Assembly (NCBI GenBank): GCA_958449715.1
Contig: CAUDIU010000029.1
Coordinates: forward strand, 1-19,734
Source: an uncultured Clostridium sp.
Lineage (GTDB): Bacteria > Cyanobacteriota > Vampirovibrionia > Gastranaerophilales > Gastranaerophilaceae
Direction: 5' to 3'
DNA: 19,734 nucleotides
The notes below the pieces were generated by a model. That model was not told the origin of the DNA and searched no databases. It saw nothing but the letters and a program-made list of their open reading frames with translations. The position numbers were made by a program, and so were the translations under genes. This document shows, piece by piece, positions 14,144-19,734 of the stretch. Each line of letters starts with the position of its first letter. Position 1 is the first letter of the stretch.

Positions 14144-14566
14144 TTAAGGATTGATTTTTAAATCTTTATTTTCGGCCAAACCAATTTTTAATGATTTTAA
14201 ATTGGAATAGCACCTTTTTTTTACACCAAACTCGTTATAATTAAGATAAAATTTTCCACAATTAATCTTATTGTATTTTAGTGGGCGAACTTCATATAAA
14301 ATAAAATTTTTTAATTTTTCAAAAAAATCTTTAGCTTTTTTATTAACTTTCCTGACAACAGATATATTATCATCTTTGTCAACTCTTGTAAGCTGAACTA
14401 CTGTATGCCCGCAAACTGGACATTTGGAAAGATAATCGAGTTCGCAAATTATAAACTGTTCTTTTGGCGCAAGTCGATAAGTCCTTGTCTTATGCAAGGC
14501 ACCGCAACAGTGAATATATCCCATATTACTATCCCCTAATCCAATATAGTAAACGATTTTTGCCAT
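14144..14566 (-). CDS. Cys-rich (zinc-ribbon-like) protein of unknown function
   Basis: This 140-residue protein has C20-C21, C41 and a CPVCGH knuckle at 49-54, so a zinc ribbon using C20 or C21 with C49 and C52 is likely. Further Cys occur near residues 103 and 119. The second half is Lys-rich and helical (KKAKDFFEKLKNF), then Tyr/Asn-rich, which would fit nucleic-acid binding. No enzyme motif is visible. The start at 14566 has only weak Shine-Dalgarno sequence (AAGG, 14 bases away). It is the first gene after the XRE repressor and ends at a strong terminator, so it forms its own unit under the inverted repeat at 14590-14616. By position it could be an early or regulatory protein of the cassette. 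I do not recognise the family. Confidence 0.7.
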   Translation of the reverse strand: MAKIVYYIGLGDSNMGYIHCCGALHKTRTYRLAPKEQFIICELDYLSKCPVCGHTVVQLTRVDKDDNISVVRKVNKKAKDFFEKLKNFILYEVRPLKYNKINCGKFYLNYNEFGVKKRCYSNLKSLKIGLAENKDLKINP

Positions 14567-14589
14567 CTTAGGGCGTGAACCTTAACTAC

Positions 14590-14616
14590 ATTTTCAGTAT
14601 AAACTATATTGAAAAT
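14590..14616 (-). promoter_or_regulatory. Promoter with operator-like inverted repeat for the Cys-rich gene
   Basis: A 27-base inverted repeat (arms ATTTTCA and TGAAAAT, 11 of 13 positions paired) surrounds TATACT, a good -10 on the minus strand (14601-14596). TTTTCA lies 16 bases upstream of that as a weak -35. The inner part contains ACTATA, also found in the operator beside the XRE gene. This would let the XRE protein block the promoter. Confidence 0.5.
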
Positions 14617-14650
14617 TTGAAAAGTCCACGATTCTATATTGATGGGAATA

Positions 14651-14670
14651 TATCCATGAATTCATGGATA
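14651..14670. promoter_or_regulatory. 20-base perfect palindrome after the XRE gene
   Basis: TATCCATGAA is followed directly by its reverse complement TTCATGGATA, three bases beyond the XRE stop codon. No T run follows on the minus strand, so it is not a normal terminator for that gene. A protein-binding site about 85 bases upstream of the Cys-rich gene is one reading. Confidence 0.5.
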
Positions 14671-14673
14671 AAA

Positions 14674-14919
14674 TTATTTATCTTTTTTTATATTTATACT
14701 CATATATTTAGATAAAAATTTTGCTAAATCTAAATTCAAAACAGATGCTATTTTTATGAAATTATAAAGTGAAATACTTTTTTCACCTCTCTCTACAAAA
14801 CCAATATAAGACATACTACAATCTGAAAGTTCTGCCAATTTTTCTTGAGAAATTTTTTGTTTCATTCTTTCTATTTTAATAGAAAAACCTAAATCTTTTA
14901 AAAATTCTGTTTTATCCAT
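14674..14919 (-). CDS. XRE-family HTH transcriptional regulator (likely cassette repressor)
   Basis: An 81-residue protein that is essentially one Cro/CI-type helix-turn-helix domain: LGFSIKIERMKQKISQEKLAEL, then SMSYIGFVERGEKSISL (turn and recognition helix) and FIKIASVLNLDLAKFL. A short Lys-rich tail follows. It has no RecA-sensitive LexA-like cleavage domain, so induction by DNA damage would need another factor. It is divergent from the prepilin-like gene and faces a 26-base palindrome that it most likely binds, giving autoregulation. It stands at the promoter-proximal edge of the cassette, where a lysogeny repressor would be expected, but no integrase or Cro-like partner is present. The Shine-Dalgarno is weak, in keeping with low expression. 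Confidence 0.88.
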   Translation of the reverse strand: MDKTEFLKDLGFSIKIERMKQKISQEKLAELSDCSMSYIGFVERGEKSISLYNFIKIASVLNLDLAKFLSKYMSINIKKDK

Positions 14920-14936
14920 TCTATTATTTTATTCTA

Positions 14937-14965
14937 TTGACAAATTTCTAACTATACTCTATAGT
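14937..14965 (+). promoter_or_regulatory. Consensus sigma-70 promoter of the prepilin-like gene
   Basis: TTGACA (14937-14942), a 17-base spacer and TATAGT (14960-14965). The predicted start, about 14972, falls at the centre of the palindromic operator, so a bound repressor would block it directly. The -35 lies within 20 bases of the XRE start codon on the other strand. Confidence 0.75.
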
Positions 14966-14984
14966 AGTTTTAAAACTACTATAG
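14951..14984. promoter_or_regulatory. Palindromic operator between the XRE and prepilin-like genes
   Basis: Positions 14959-14984 form a 26-base perfect palindrome with half-site CTATAGTAGTTTT. A second, overlapping inverted repeat, ACTATA-CTC-TATAGT, covers 14951-14965. Together they give three or more copies of the ACTATAG-type half-site, as expected for cooperative binding by an XRE-family dimer. The -10 of the plus-strand promoter lies inside. Confidence 0.75.
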
Positions 14985-15012
14985 TAAACATAAGTTAACT
15001 AGGATAGGAATT

Positions 15013-15699
15013 ATGAGAAATACAGCATTCACATTAGCAGAGACACTTATAACAATAGGAATACTCGGAGTTATTACAGCTATGACTTTACCTAACTTGA
15101 TACAGAAAAAACAAACTAAAGAACTTGAAACTGGCTTAAAAATTGCGACGACATTAATCAACCAAGCAGTAATCAATGCTAGTAAAGAAGCAGGTGAAAC
15201 CATAACTTCGAAATATGTAGAGTACAGACAATTTAAAAATTTAATAATACCTTATTTTGATAATCCAATAGATTGCTCTTGGGGAGGGAATCAAGGGGTT
15301 ACAAATTCAATAATTTGTAACGAAGCTGACGATAGTGAAAATGAAACAAATATTTTATATAAAAATTATTCAAAGAAATCAACAGAAATATCAACTCATT
15401 ATTTTGATGATGGACAATTCATTCTCAAAAATGGGATGCTAATAATGATAGAAAATCAAACCCCACCAAAATTATATTTAAGTATTGATATAAATGGAGC
15501 AGCAAAAAAACCGAATGCTTGGGGACACGACTTATTTACTTTTCAATTAATGAATGATGGTAAATTACTCCCAATGGGACAAAAGGGAACAGATTTTTAT
15601 AACAAAGAATGTTCCCTAACTTCAACAAGTCAGATTAATGGTATAGGCTGTACTTATAAAGCAACAACAGATCCTAACTATTTTAAAAACCTTCCATAA
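15013..15699 (+). CDS. Type IV prepilin-like / type II secretion pseudopilin-like protein
   Basis: The 228-residue protein starts with a class III prepilin signal: MRNTA then FTLAETLITIGILGVITAM, cleavage expected between A5 and F6, with Glu at position +5 and a hydrophobic helix to about residue 31. After processing by a prepilin peptidase such proteins join pilus or pseudopilus fibres at the inner membrane. The remaining part is globular with several Cys (in NPIDCSWGGN, IICNEAD, NKECSLTS and IGCTY), probably disulfide-bonded. It also contains repeated Asn/Gly-rich strands. Gastranaerophilales carry many such genes. An AGGATAGGA Shine-Dalgarno precedes the ATG. It is expressed from a strong promoter overlapping the XRE operator and converges on the radical SAM gene with a one-base gap. 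Confidence 0.88.
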   Translation: MRNTAFTLAETLITIGILGVITAMTLPNLIQKKQTKELETGLKIATTLINQAVINASKEAGETITSKYVEYRQFKNLIIPYFDNPIDCSWGGNQGVTNSIICNEADDSENETNILYKNYSKKSTEISTHYFDDGQFILKNGMLIMIENQTPPKLYLSIDINGAAKKPNAWGHDLFTFQLMNDGKLLPMGQKGTDFYNKECSLTSTSQINGIGCTYKATTDPNYFKNLP

Positions 15700-15700
15700 A

Positions 15701-16771
15701 TTATTTAACACTAAGTTCACAACACATTTGACAAGCTCCGAAAACTTTTGCAGCTTTTAAATTTTTTCTAAAACATCTGTAATGAGGTAAATTAAAAACA
15801 TCTTTAATTTTCATCTCTTTAACATTACCTATTTTCTGAGATAAACAAGGATAAACATCTCCAGCTGGAGTTATCATCATATTTGAATATGGATACATGC
15901 AAGGTTTGTAAATTTCAGAAACCGGCTTATCTGCAGGAGTATTAAAGAATTCTTCGATTTTTCCAAGCGGATCCTTTGCATACTCAAACTTCGGAGAAAA
16001 TCTTATTTTAACTTTTGACTTTTTACTTAATGATTCTAATTCTTTATAAACTTCCTTAAAATGTTCCATATCAAAATATTTTTCAATAGGATAATTCGCA
16101 TTAAATTCTGGAACAAAACTATCAAAGAGAACTGAATTTTGTTTTAAATTATTATTTCTTAAAAACGAAATTGATAAAAAGTTAAAATTCTTTTCATCAC
16201 ACATTTTATATAATTTTACTAAATCATCAAGATTATTTTCCAGTACAATTGTTTTAATATCAATCATAGGACGTTTTTTACGGGAATTCATATTATCAAA
16301 ATTGTTCATAATTTTATCCCAAATCCCGTCTTTTGCTCTATTCAAATCGTGATTTTTCCCATACCCGTCTAAAGAAACAGATAAAAGCATCATTTTACTT
16401 TTAATAAAAGCATCAATTATTTCATCATTTATTAAAATTCCATTAGATACAACATTTAATTTCCCGAAAGTTTTTTTAGATGTCTTCATCAATATATCAA
16501 TAAAATCTTTTCTTACCAAAGGTTCTCCACCAACCAAAGTAACAAAAGAATACCAAGGAATTTGATCAATAATCTTATACCACTCATCAGTTGTTAATTC
16601 TTCTTTTATTCTGTCATTCCCAACATAACAATAAGGACAATTCAAATTACAACGATAAGTCAATTCAAAAAAATATCTCAAAGGAATAGGAGCTAATCCA
16701 CTTTTACTATTATATGCAGGCATAGCATATAAATTTCTACCAACATCAAATAAATTAGATAAATTTACCAT
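15701..16771 (-). CDS. Radical SAM protein with SPASM-type C-terminus
   Basis: Radical SAM enzymes cleave S-adenosylmethionine at a 4Fe-4S cluster to start radical chemistry, often on peptides in the SPASM group. The 356-residue protein has the cluster motif CNLNCPYC (C41, C45, C48) and GGEPLVRKD at about 81-89, the usual SAM-binding site. The C-terminal third has CMYPYSNMMITPAGDVYPC and then CFRKN and GACQMCCE, a Cys set that matches a SPASM or twitch extension holding extra clusters. No precursor peptide gene is obvious beside it, so the substrate is unknown. It follows zupT by 5 bases, hence the same operon. Its 3' end meets the prepilin-like gene tail to tail with no terminator between. 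Confidence 0.92.
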   Translation of the reverse strand: MVNLSNLFDVGRNLYAMPAYNSKSGLAPIPLRYFFELTYRCNLNCPYCYVGNDRIKEELTTDEWYKIIDQIPWYSFVTLVGGEPLVRKDFIDILMKTSKKTFGKLNVVSNGILINDEIIDAFIKSKMMLLSVSLDGYGKNHDLNRAKDGIWDKIMNNFDNMNSRKKRPMIDIKTIVLENNLDDLVKLYKMCDEKNFNFLSISFLRNNNLKQNSVLFDSFVPEFNANYPIEKYFDMEHFKEVYKELESLSKKSKVKIRFSPKFEYAKDPLGKIEEFFNTPADKPVSEIYKPCMYPYSNMMITPAGDVYPCLSQKIGNVKEMKIKDVFNLPHYRCFRKNLKAAKVFGACQMCCELSVK

Positions 16772-16776
16772 AAAAA

Positions 16777-17577
16777 TTAAGCCCCTATCAAAATCAAACT
16801 AACCCATATTACAAGAATTCCAGAAAGAATTCCAACTATAGACTGGTGCCAATCCCCATATTCTTTTGCAAGCGGTAACAAAGTATCAAATGAAATATAA
16901 ATCATAATACCAGCAACAGCAGCCATTAACGCTCCGACCAATACTTGCGGTAAAAATAAACTAAAAACAAACATTCCAACTAAAGCACCAATAGGTTCAG
17001 TTATTCCTGATAAAGCAGCATAAAGCATTGCATAACGTTTTTTACCTGTAACATGATACATAGGCAAAGCTACAGCAATACCTTCAGGAATATTATGGAT
17101 AGCAATCGCGATACCAACAGAAAGACCTAAAGTAATATTTTGTGTAGTAGTAAAAAATGTTGCCATACCCTCCGGAAAATTGTGTACACAAATAGCAATT
17201 GCGGTGAACAATCCTGCTCTTTTAATCTTATAATCATGGTGAGCTGGTGCATCAGGATTTAAGACATCATCAGTATCAATATGATCAGGTAAAAAATAGT
17301 CAATTAATATTGCAACGACTAAACCTATTACAAAACCTGCAAAAGTAATCCAATCATGATTATGAGGGAAGTGTGTAGAAAGCAGCTTATCTGCTTCCGG
17401 CAACATATCCATGAAAGAAACAAATACCATAACTCCGGCTGAAAAACCTAACCCAACTGACAAAGCTTTTAAATTATCTTTTTTTACAATAAATGCAATT
17501 CCACCACCTATCGCAGTAGACAATCCTGCAAATAAAGTAATTAACATAGCTGGGATAAAATTCTGTGGTATATTCAT
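16777..17577 (-). CDS. zupT: ZIP-family zinc/divalent metal transporter ZupT
   Basis: ZupT imports zinc and other divalent metals across the inner membrane. I start it at 17577, where AAAGGA lies 7 bases upstream of MNIPQNF; the frame opening at 17607 has no such site. The 266 residues have about eight membrane segments. The two ZIP signature helices are clear: CVHNFPEGMATFF (132-137 for HNFPEG) and AIHNIPEGIAVAL (161-166 for HNIPEG), which form the binuclear metal site. A His/Asp-rich loop (HFPHNHDW, and LPDHIDTDD to PAHHDYK) lies on either side of the third membrane segment. Order and length match E. coli ZupT (257 residues). It follows fliI closely and precedes the radical SAM gene. Confidence 0.93.
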   Translation of the reverse strand: MNIPQNFIPAMLITLFAGLSTAIGGGIAFIVKKDNLKALSVGLGFSAGVMVFVSFMDMLPEADKLLSTHFPHNHDWITFAGFVIGLVVAILIDYFLPDHIDTDDVLNPDAPAHHDYKIKRAGLFTAIAICVHNFPEGMATFFTTTQNITLGLSVGIAIAIHNIPEGIAVALPMYHVTGKKRYAMLYAALSGITEPIGALVGMFVFSLFLPQVLVGALMAAVAGIMIYISFDTLLPLAKEYGDWHQSIVGILSGILVIWVSLILIGA

Positions 17578-17619
17578 AACAATTTCCTTTCCAGACAATT
17601 GTACCACAAAAAGAAATTA

Positions 17620-18966
17620 TTAAATCTCTACATCTTTCATCATATCGACAAGTGTACTGATTGTAGTATCCATACTTACAATATCAGACGTCCTTTGTTG
17701 TAAAAACGCATTAATTTTAGGCATCATCTCAATTGCGACATCAAGTCTTGGATTTGACCCTGGTTGATACATACCTACATCAATCAAATCCTTATTTTCT
17801 CGATATAATGACATAATTGTACGCATTTTACCCGCAGCCTCTCTATGCTCTGGCGTAACTATAGATGACATAAGCCTTGAAATACTACCCAAAACATCAA
17901 TAGCAGGGTAATGGTTCATTTCTGCAACTTTCCTTGATAAGAAAATGTGACCGTCTACAATACCACGCACAATATCTACAATCGGATCTGAAATATCGTC
18001 ACCTTCCATTAAAACGGTATACAAAGCTGTAACAGAACCCTTGGGACTATTACCTGCACGTTCTAAAACCTTTTGCAGCCAAGAAAAAATCGAAGGCGGA
18101 TAACCCTTCATCGTAGGCGGTTCTCCTAATGATAAGCCAACCTCACGACCAGCCATAGCACAACGAGTAACCGTATCAGTCATTAAAAATACTTTTTTAC
18201 CCTGATCCCTAAAATATTCACATACAGCAGTCGCTGTCAAAAGAGCTTTTTGACGGATCAATGGCGGTTGATCGCCTGTAGAGCATACTAATACAGATTT
18301 TGCCATACCTTGCTCGCCCAAAGCATCTTCTACAAATTCCTTAACCTCACGACCACGTTCTCCAATCAGAGCAACAACGTTTACATCAGCATCTGAATTT
18401 CTTGCAATCATACCAAGTAATGTACTTTTACCAACACCAGATCCGGCAAAAAGTCCTAGACGCTGTCCGCAACCCATTGTCATACAACTGTCAATTGCTC
18501 TTACCCCTGTTGAAAAGACCTCTGTAATAATTGGCCTTTCAAATGGTCCAGGAGGAGGTCCTTCTACAGGTCTCCAAGTTGCACCAGTTGTATCTAAAGG
18601 TTTTCCATCAATTGGTTCCCCCATAGGATTAATTAATCTCCCAAGCAGAAAATCTCCAACAGGAATTATAATAGGTTTTCCAGTTGAAGTTACCAAACTT
18701 CCTTGTCCTATACCTTCTCCATCATATAATAAAAGTAATTGGGCTGCTTCTCCTTTAAAAGCCTGAACTTCTGCAGGTTTCTTTCGACCATCTTTGGTCT
18801 CAATATAGCATAAATCACCAATCTTTAGCCCTGGCAATTTTACCTCAACAGTTAAGCCCAAAAGTTTTGATACAGTACCTTTAAAACGAAACAATTCCGT
18901 TTGTTCAAGCTTATCTCTTACTTTTAATTTTAAATCATCAAGTCTGCTTGTGTCTAATCCTTCCAT
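17620..18966 (-). CDS. fliI: Flagellar-type export ATPase FliI (FliI/SctN family)
   Basis: FliI is the hexameric ATPase at the base of the flagellar export gate. The 448-residue protein is full length for the family: N-terminal beta-barrel to about residue 95, Walker A GSGVGKST at 175-182, Walker B region KKVFLMTDT, and the FliI/SctN-type sequence GEPPTMKGYPPSIFSWLQ in between, then HYPAIDVLGSISRLM. SctN (injectisome) is closely related and cannot be fully excluded. It heads an operon with zupT and the radical SAM gene; no other flagellar gene is in the window. The start at 18966 has no Shine-Dalgarno and lies only 6 bases after a TATAAT box, so translation may begin on a leaderless mRNA. Confidence 0.92.
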   Translation of the reverse strand: MEGLDTSRLDDLKLKVRDKLEQTELFRFKGTVSKLLGLTVEVKLPGLKIGDLCYIETKDGRKKPAEVQAFKGEAAQLLLLYDGEGIGQGSLVTSTGKPIIIPVGDFLLGRLINPMGEPIDGKPLDTTGATWRPVEGPPPGPFERPIITEVFSTGVRAIDSCMTMGCGQRLGLFAGSGVGKSTLLGMIARNSDADVNVVALIGERGREVKEFVEDALGEQGMAKSVLVCSTGDQPPLIRQKALLTATAVCEYFRDQGKKVFLMTDTVTRCAMAGREVGLSLGEPPTMKGYPPSIFSWLQKVLERAGNSPKGSVTALYTVLMEGDDISDPIVDIVRGIVDGHIFLSRKVAEMNHYPAIDVLGSISRLMSSIVTPEHREAAGKMRTIMSLYRENKDLIDVGMYQPGSNPRLDVAIEMMPKINAFLQQRTSDIVSMDTTISTLVDMMKDVEI

Positions 18967-18972
18967 AACTTT

Positions 18973-19000
18973 ATTATAGCGATTAATCTGTTTTTTTCAA
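18973..19000 (-). promoter_or_regulatory. Sigma-70 promoter of fliI
   Basis: TTGAAA (19000-18995), a 16-base spacer and TATAAT (18978-18973) on the minus strand. The expected RNA start falls on or next to the fliI ATG at 18966. Confidence 0.7.
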
Positions 19001-19049
19001 TTTGTTAACAAAACACTTGATTAGTAATGTTTTTTGTGGTTTTATAAAA

Positions 19050-19164
19050 GTGGAATAAGGTAATTCCTCTTAACCTTGTTCAAGGGAAAGGATTCAAAGC
19101 GGCGGCTGCGTTGAGTGCTTTACCCGCAAGAATAGAAAGTAAAACAAAATAAGGGAAAAACAAA
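19050..19164 (+). other. rpsP leader with GC-rich segment
   Basis: The gap between fliI and rpsP (18967-19164) holds the fliI promoter and, on the plus strand, a leader with a GC-rich block (AAAGCGGCGGCTGCG at 19097-19111, through GCTTTACCCGC at about 19127). In this AT-rich window that block stands out and may be a structured regulatory RNA. AAAGC/GCTTT, GCGG/CCGC and CCTT/AAGG can pair. AAGGGA 8 bases before the ATG is the rpsP Shine-Dalgarno. TTGATT (19017) with TATAAA (19043) is a poor promoter candidate. Confidence 0.4.
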
Positions 19165-19530
19165 ATGTTAAAAATCAGATTAAAAAGATTGGGTGCTAAG
19201 AAAAACCCTACATACAGAATTATCGTAATCAATTCAACTACAAAACGTGAAGGAAGACCAGTTCAAGAATTAGGTCACTACAACCCAAAAACTAAAGCTA
19301 TGCAATTAGATAAAACTTCTGCTTTAGAATGGATTAAAAAAGGTGCTCAACCTACTGAAACTGTTGCTTACTTAATCAAAAATTGTAATGAAGACGGTAC
19401 TTTAAACTATGTAAAAAAAGAAACAGTTAAACTTTCTAAAAAAGCTCAAGCTAAGGCTCAAGCTGAAGCCGAAGCAAAAGCTGCTGCAGAAGCTGAAGCT
19501 GCACAAGCTACAGAAGAAGCTCAAGCATAG
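19165..19530 (+). CDS. rpsP: 30S ribosomal protein S16 with Ala/Glu-rich C-terminal extension
   Basis: S16 binds 16S rRNA and helps early 30S assembly. The N-terminal 80 residues are standard: MLKIRLKRLGAKKNPTYRII, REGRPVQELGHYNPKT and WIKKGAQPTETVAYLIKN. The 121-residue length exceeds the usual 80-90 because of a low-complexity tail from about residue 92, built of Ala, Glu, Lys and Gln (AQAKAQAEAEAKAAAEAE). Such tails occur on ribosomal proteins of several low-GC lineages and are likely exposed and helical. Shine-Dalgarno is AAGGGA. The gene ends at a strong terminator, so it may be transcribed alone rather than with trmD/rimM. Confidence 0.96.
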   Translation: MLKIRLKRLGAKKNPTYRIIVINSTTKREGRPVQELGHYNPKTKAMQLDKTSALEWIKKGAQPTETVAYLIKNCNEDGTLNYVKKETVKLSKKAQAKAQAEAEAKAAAEAEAAQATEEAQA

Positions 19531-19552
19531 TAAAAAAGAAAAATTAATCAAT

Positions 19553-19584
19553 AAAAAAGACCAATTAAAAAATTGGTCTTTTTT
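19553..19584. terminator. Bidirectional terminator after rpsP
   Basis: A 14-bp stem (AAAAAAGACCAATT / AATTGGTCTTTTTT) with an AAAA loop carries a T run on both strands. It ends rpsP on the plus strand and the partial gene at the right edge on the minus strand. Confidence 0.92.
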
Positions 19585-19611
19585 ATTTTATAAAATATTT
19601 AAAATTAATAA

Positions 19612-19734
19612 CTAATCATTATATTTACTAATTTCTATAAAATAGTTCTCTAAAGCAAGATAACCTTTATATATTTCATTTGAAATACTTGCATAACTAG
19701 TAGCAACAATAAATTTTAATTCTTTTGTTCTAAT
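19612..19734 (-). CDS. 3' end of an unidentified gene (runs in from right edge)
   Basis: Forty codons are open on the minus strand from the edge to a TAG at 19612, followed 28 bases later by the shared terminator. The piece (ELKFIVATSYASISNEIYKGYLALENYF) is helical-looking and carries no motif that I recognise. The frame and terminator support a real gene end, but too little is visible to name it. Confidence 0.5.
   Translation of the reverse strand: MRTKELKFIVATSYASISNEIYKGYLALENYFIEISKYND

Larger units (their letters stand above)
3282..14919 (-). mobile_element. Podovirus-like head/packaging cassette (defective prophage or domesticated particle element)
   Basis: All genes between the XRE regulator and the 76-residue membrane protein lie on one strand. 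They include small and large terminase, portal, coat, scaffold-like, head-tail adaptor, nozzle-like and endolysin genes. That is enough to build and fill a head with a short tail stub. Missing are integrase or excisionase, replication proteins, tail fibre or spike, ejection proteins and long-tail genes. I found no flanking direct repeat or tRNA that would mark att sites. The boundaries given are the outermost genes I assign to it; the shared operator at 14951-14984 may extend it to include the prepilin-like gene. Codon use and base composition look like the flanks. Alternatives are a decayed prophage or a capsid-encoding satellite. Confidence 0.8.

Noticed and set aside
3165..15012. Attachment-site repeats or tRNA target for the cassette
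   Set aside because: By eye no matching direct repeat was found at the two ends and no tRNA gene is visible; an exact repeat search would be needed to exclude short att cores.
1..19734. CRISPR arrays, insertion sequences, rRNA and tRNA genes
   Set aside because: No regularly spaced repeats, transposase motifs or conserved RNA sequences were seen.

Overview
The window is about 19.7 kb of AT-rich bacterial DNA. I think it comes from a gut member of the Candidatus Gastranaerophilales (Vampirovibrionia, formerly Melainabacteria). The grounds are the low GC, a prepilin-like protein beginning FTLAETLITIGILGV, a large protein beginning MGLAASQARFL, and a flagellar-type export ATPase in a Gram-negative-looking gene set. 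That assignment rests on recalled family patterns, not on a search.

Left host flank (1-3250, minus strand): the N-terminal 465 codons of secA run off the left edge. Beside it is a 559-residue protein of a Gastranaerophilales-type family with helical ends, preceded by a sequence resembling a sigma-28 (flagellar) promoter.

Central cassette (3282-14919, all genes on the minus strand): a compact podovirus-like head, neck and packaging set. In transcription order it holds an XRE regulator, a Cys-rich protein, a solitary LuxR-type HTH protein, a PGRP/Amidase_2 endolysin, a nozzle-like tail protein, a P22-type coat protein, a small holin-like protein, a scaffold-like protein, a head-tail adaptor, the small terminase, a small unknown protein, a GNAT acetyltransferase, the portal, two tandem secreted paralogues, the large terminase and a small membrane protein. 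I see no integrase, replication gene, tail fibre or spike, ejection protein or att repeat. The module order is roughly reversed compared with common phages. This could be a decayed podoprophage or a domesticated, gene-transfer-agent-like particle cassette; sequence alone cannot decide. Terminators and hairpins divide it into several transcription units, and a short plus-strand promoter-hairpin-terminator unit sits opposite the operon in front of the small terminase.

Right boundary (14920-15699): the XRE gene and a divergent prepilin-like gene share an intergenic region with a consensus sigma-70 promoter overlapped by a 26-bp perfect palindrome. This suggests that the cassette repressor also controls the prepilin-like gene.

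Right host flank (15701-19734): a probable minus-strand operon fliI - zupT - radical SAM/SPASM protein, whose first gene may have a leaderless mRNA. The plus-strand rpsP follows, with a GC-rich leader, then a bidirectional terminator, and the 3' end of an unknown minus-strand gene at the right edge.
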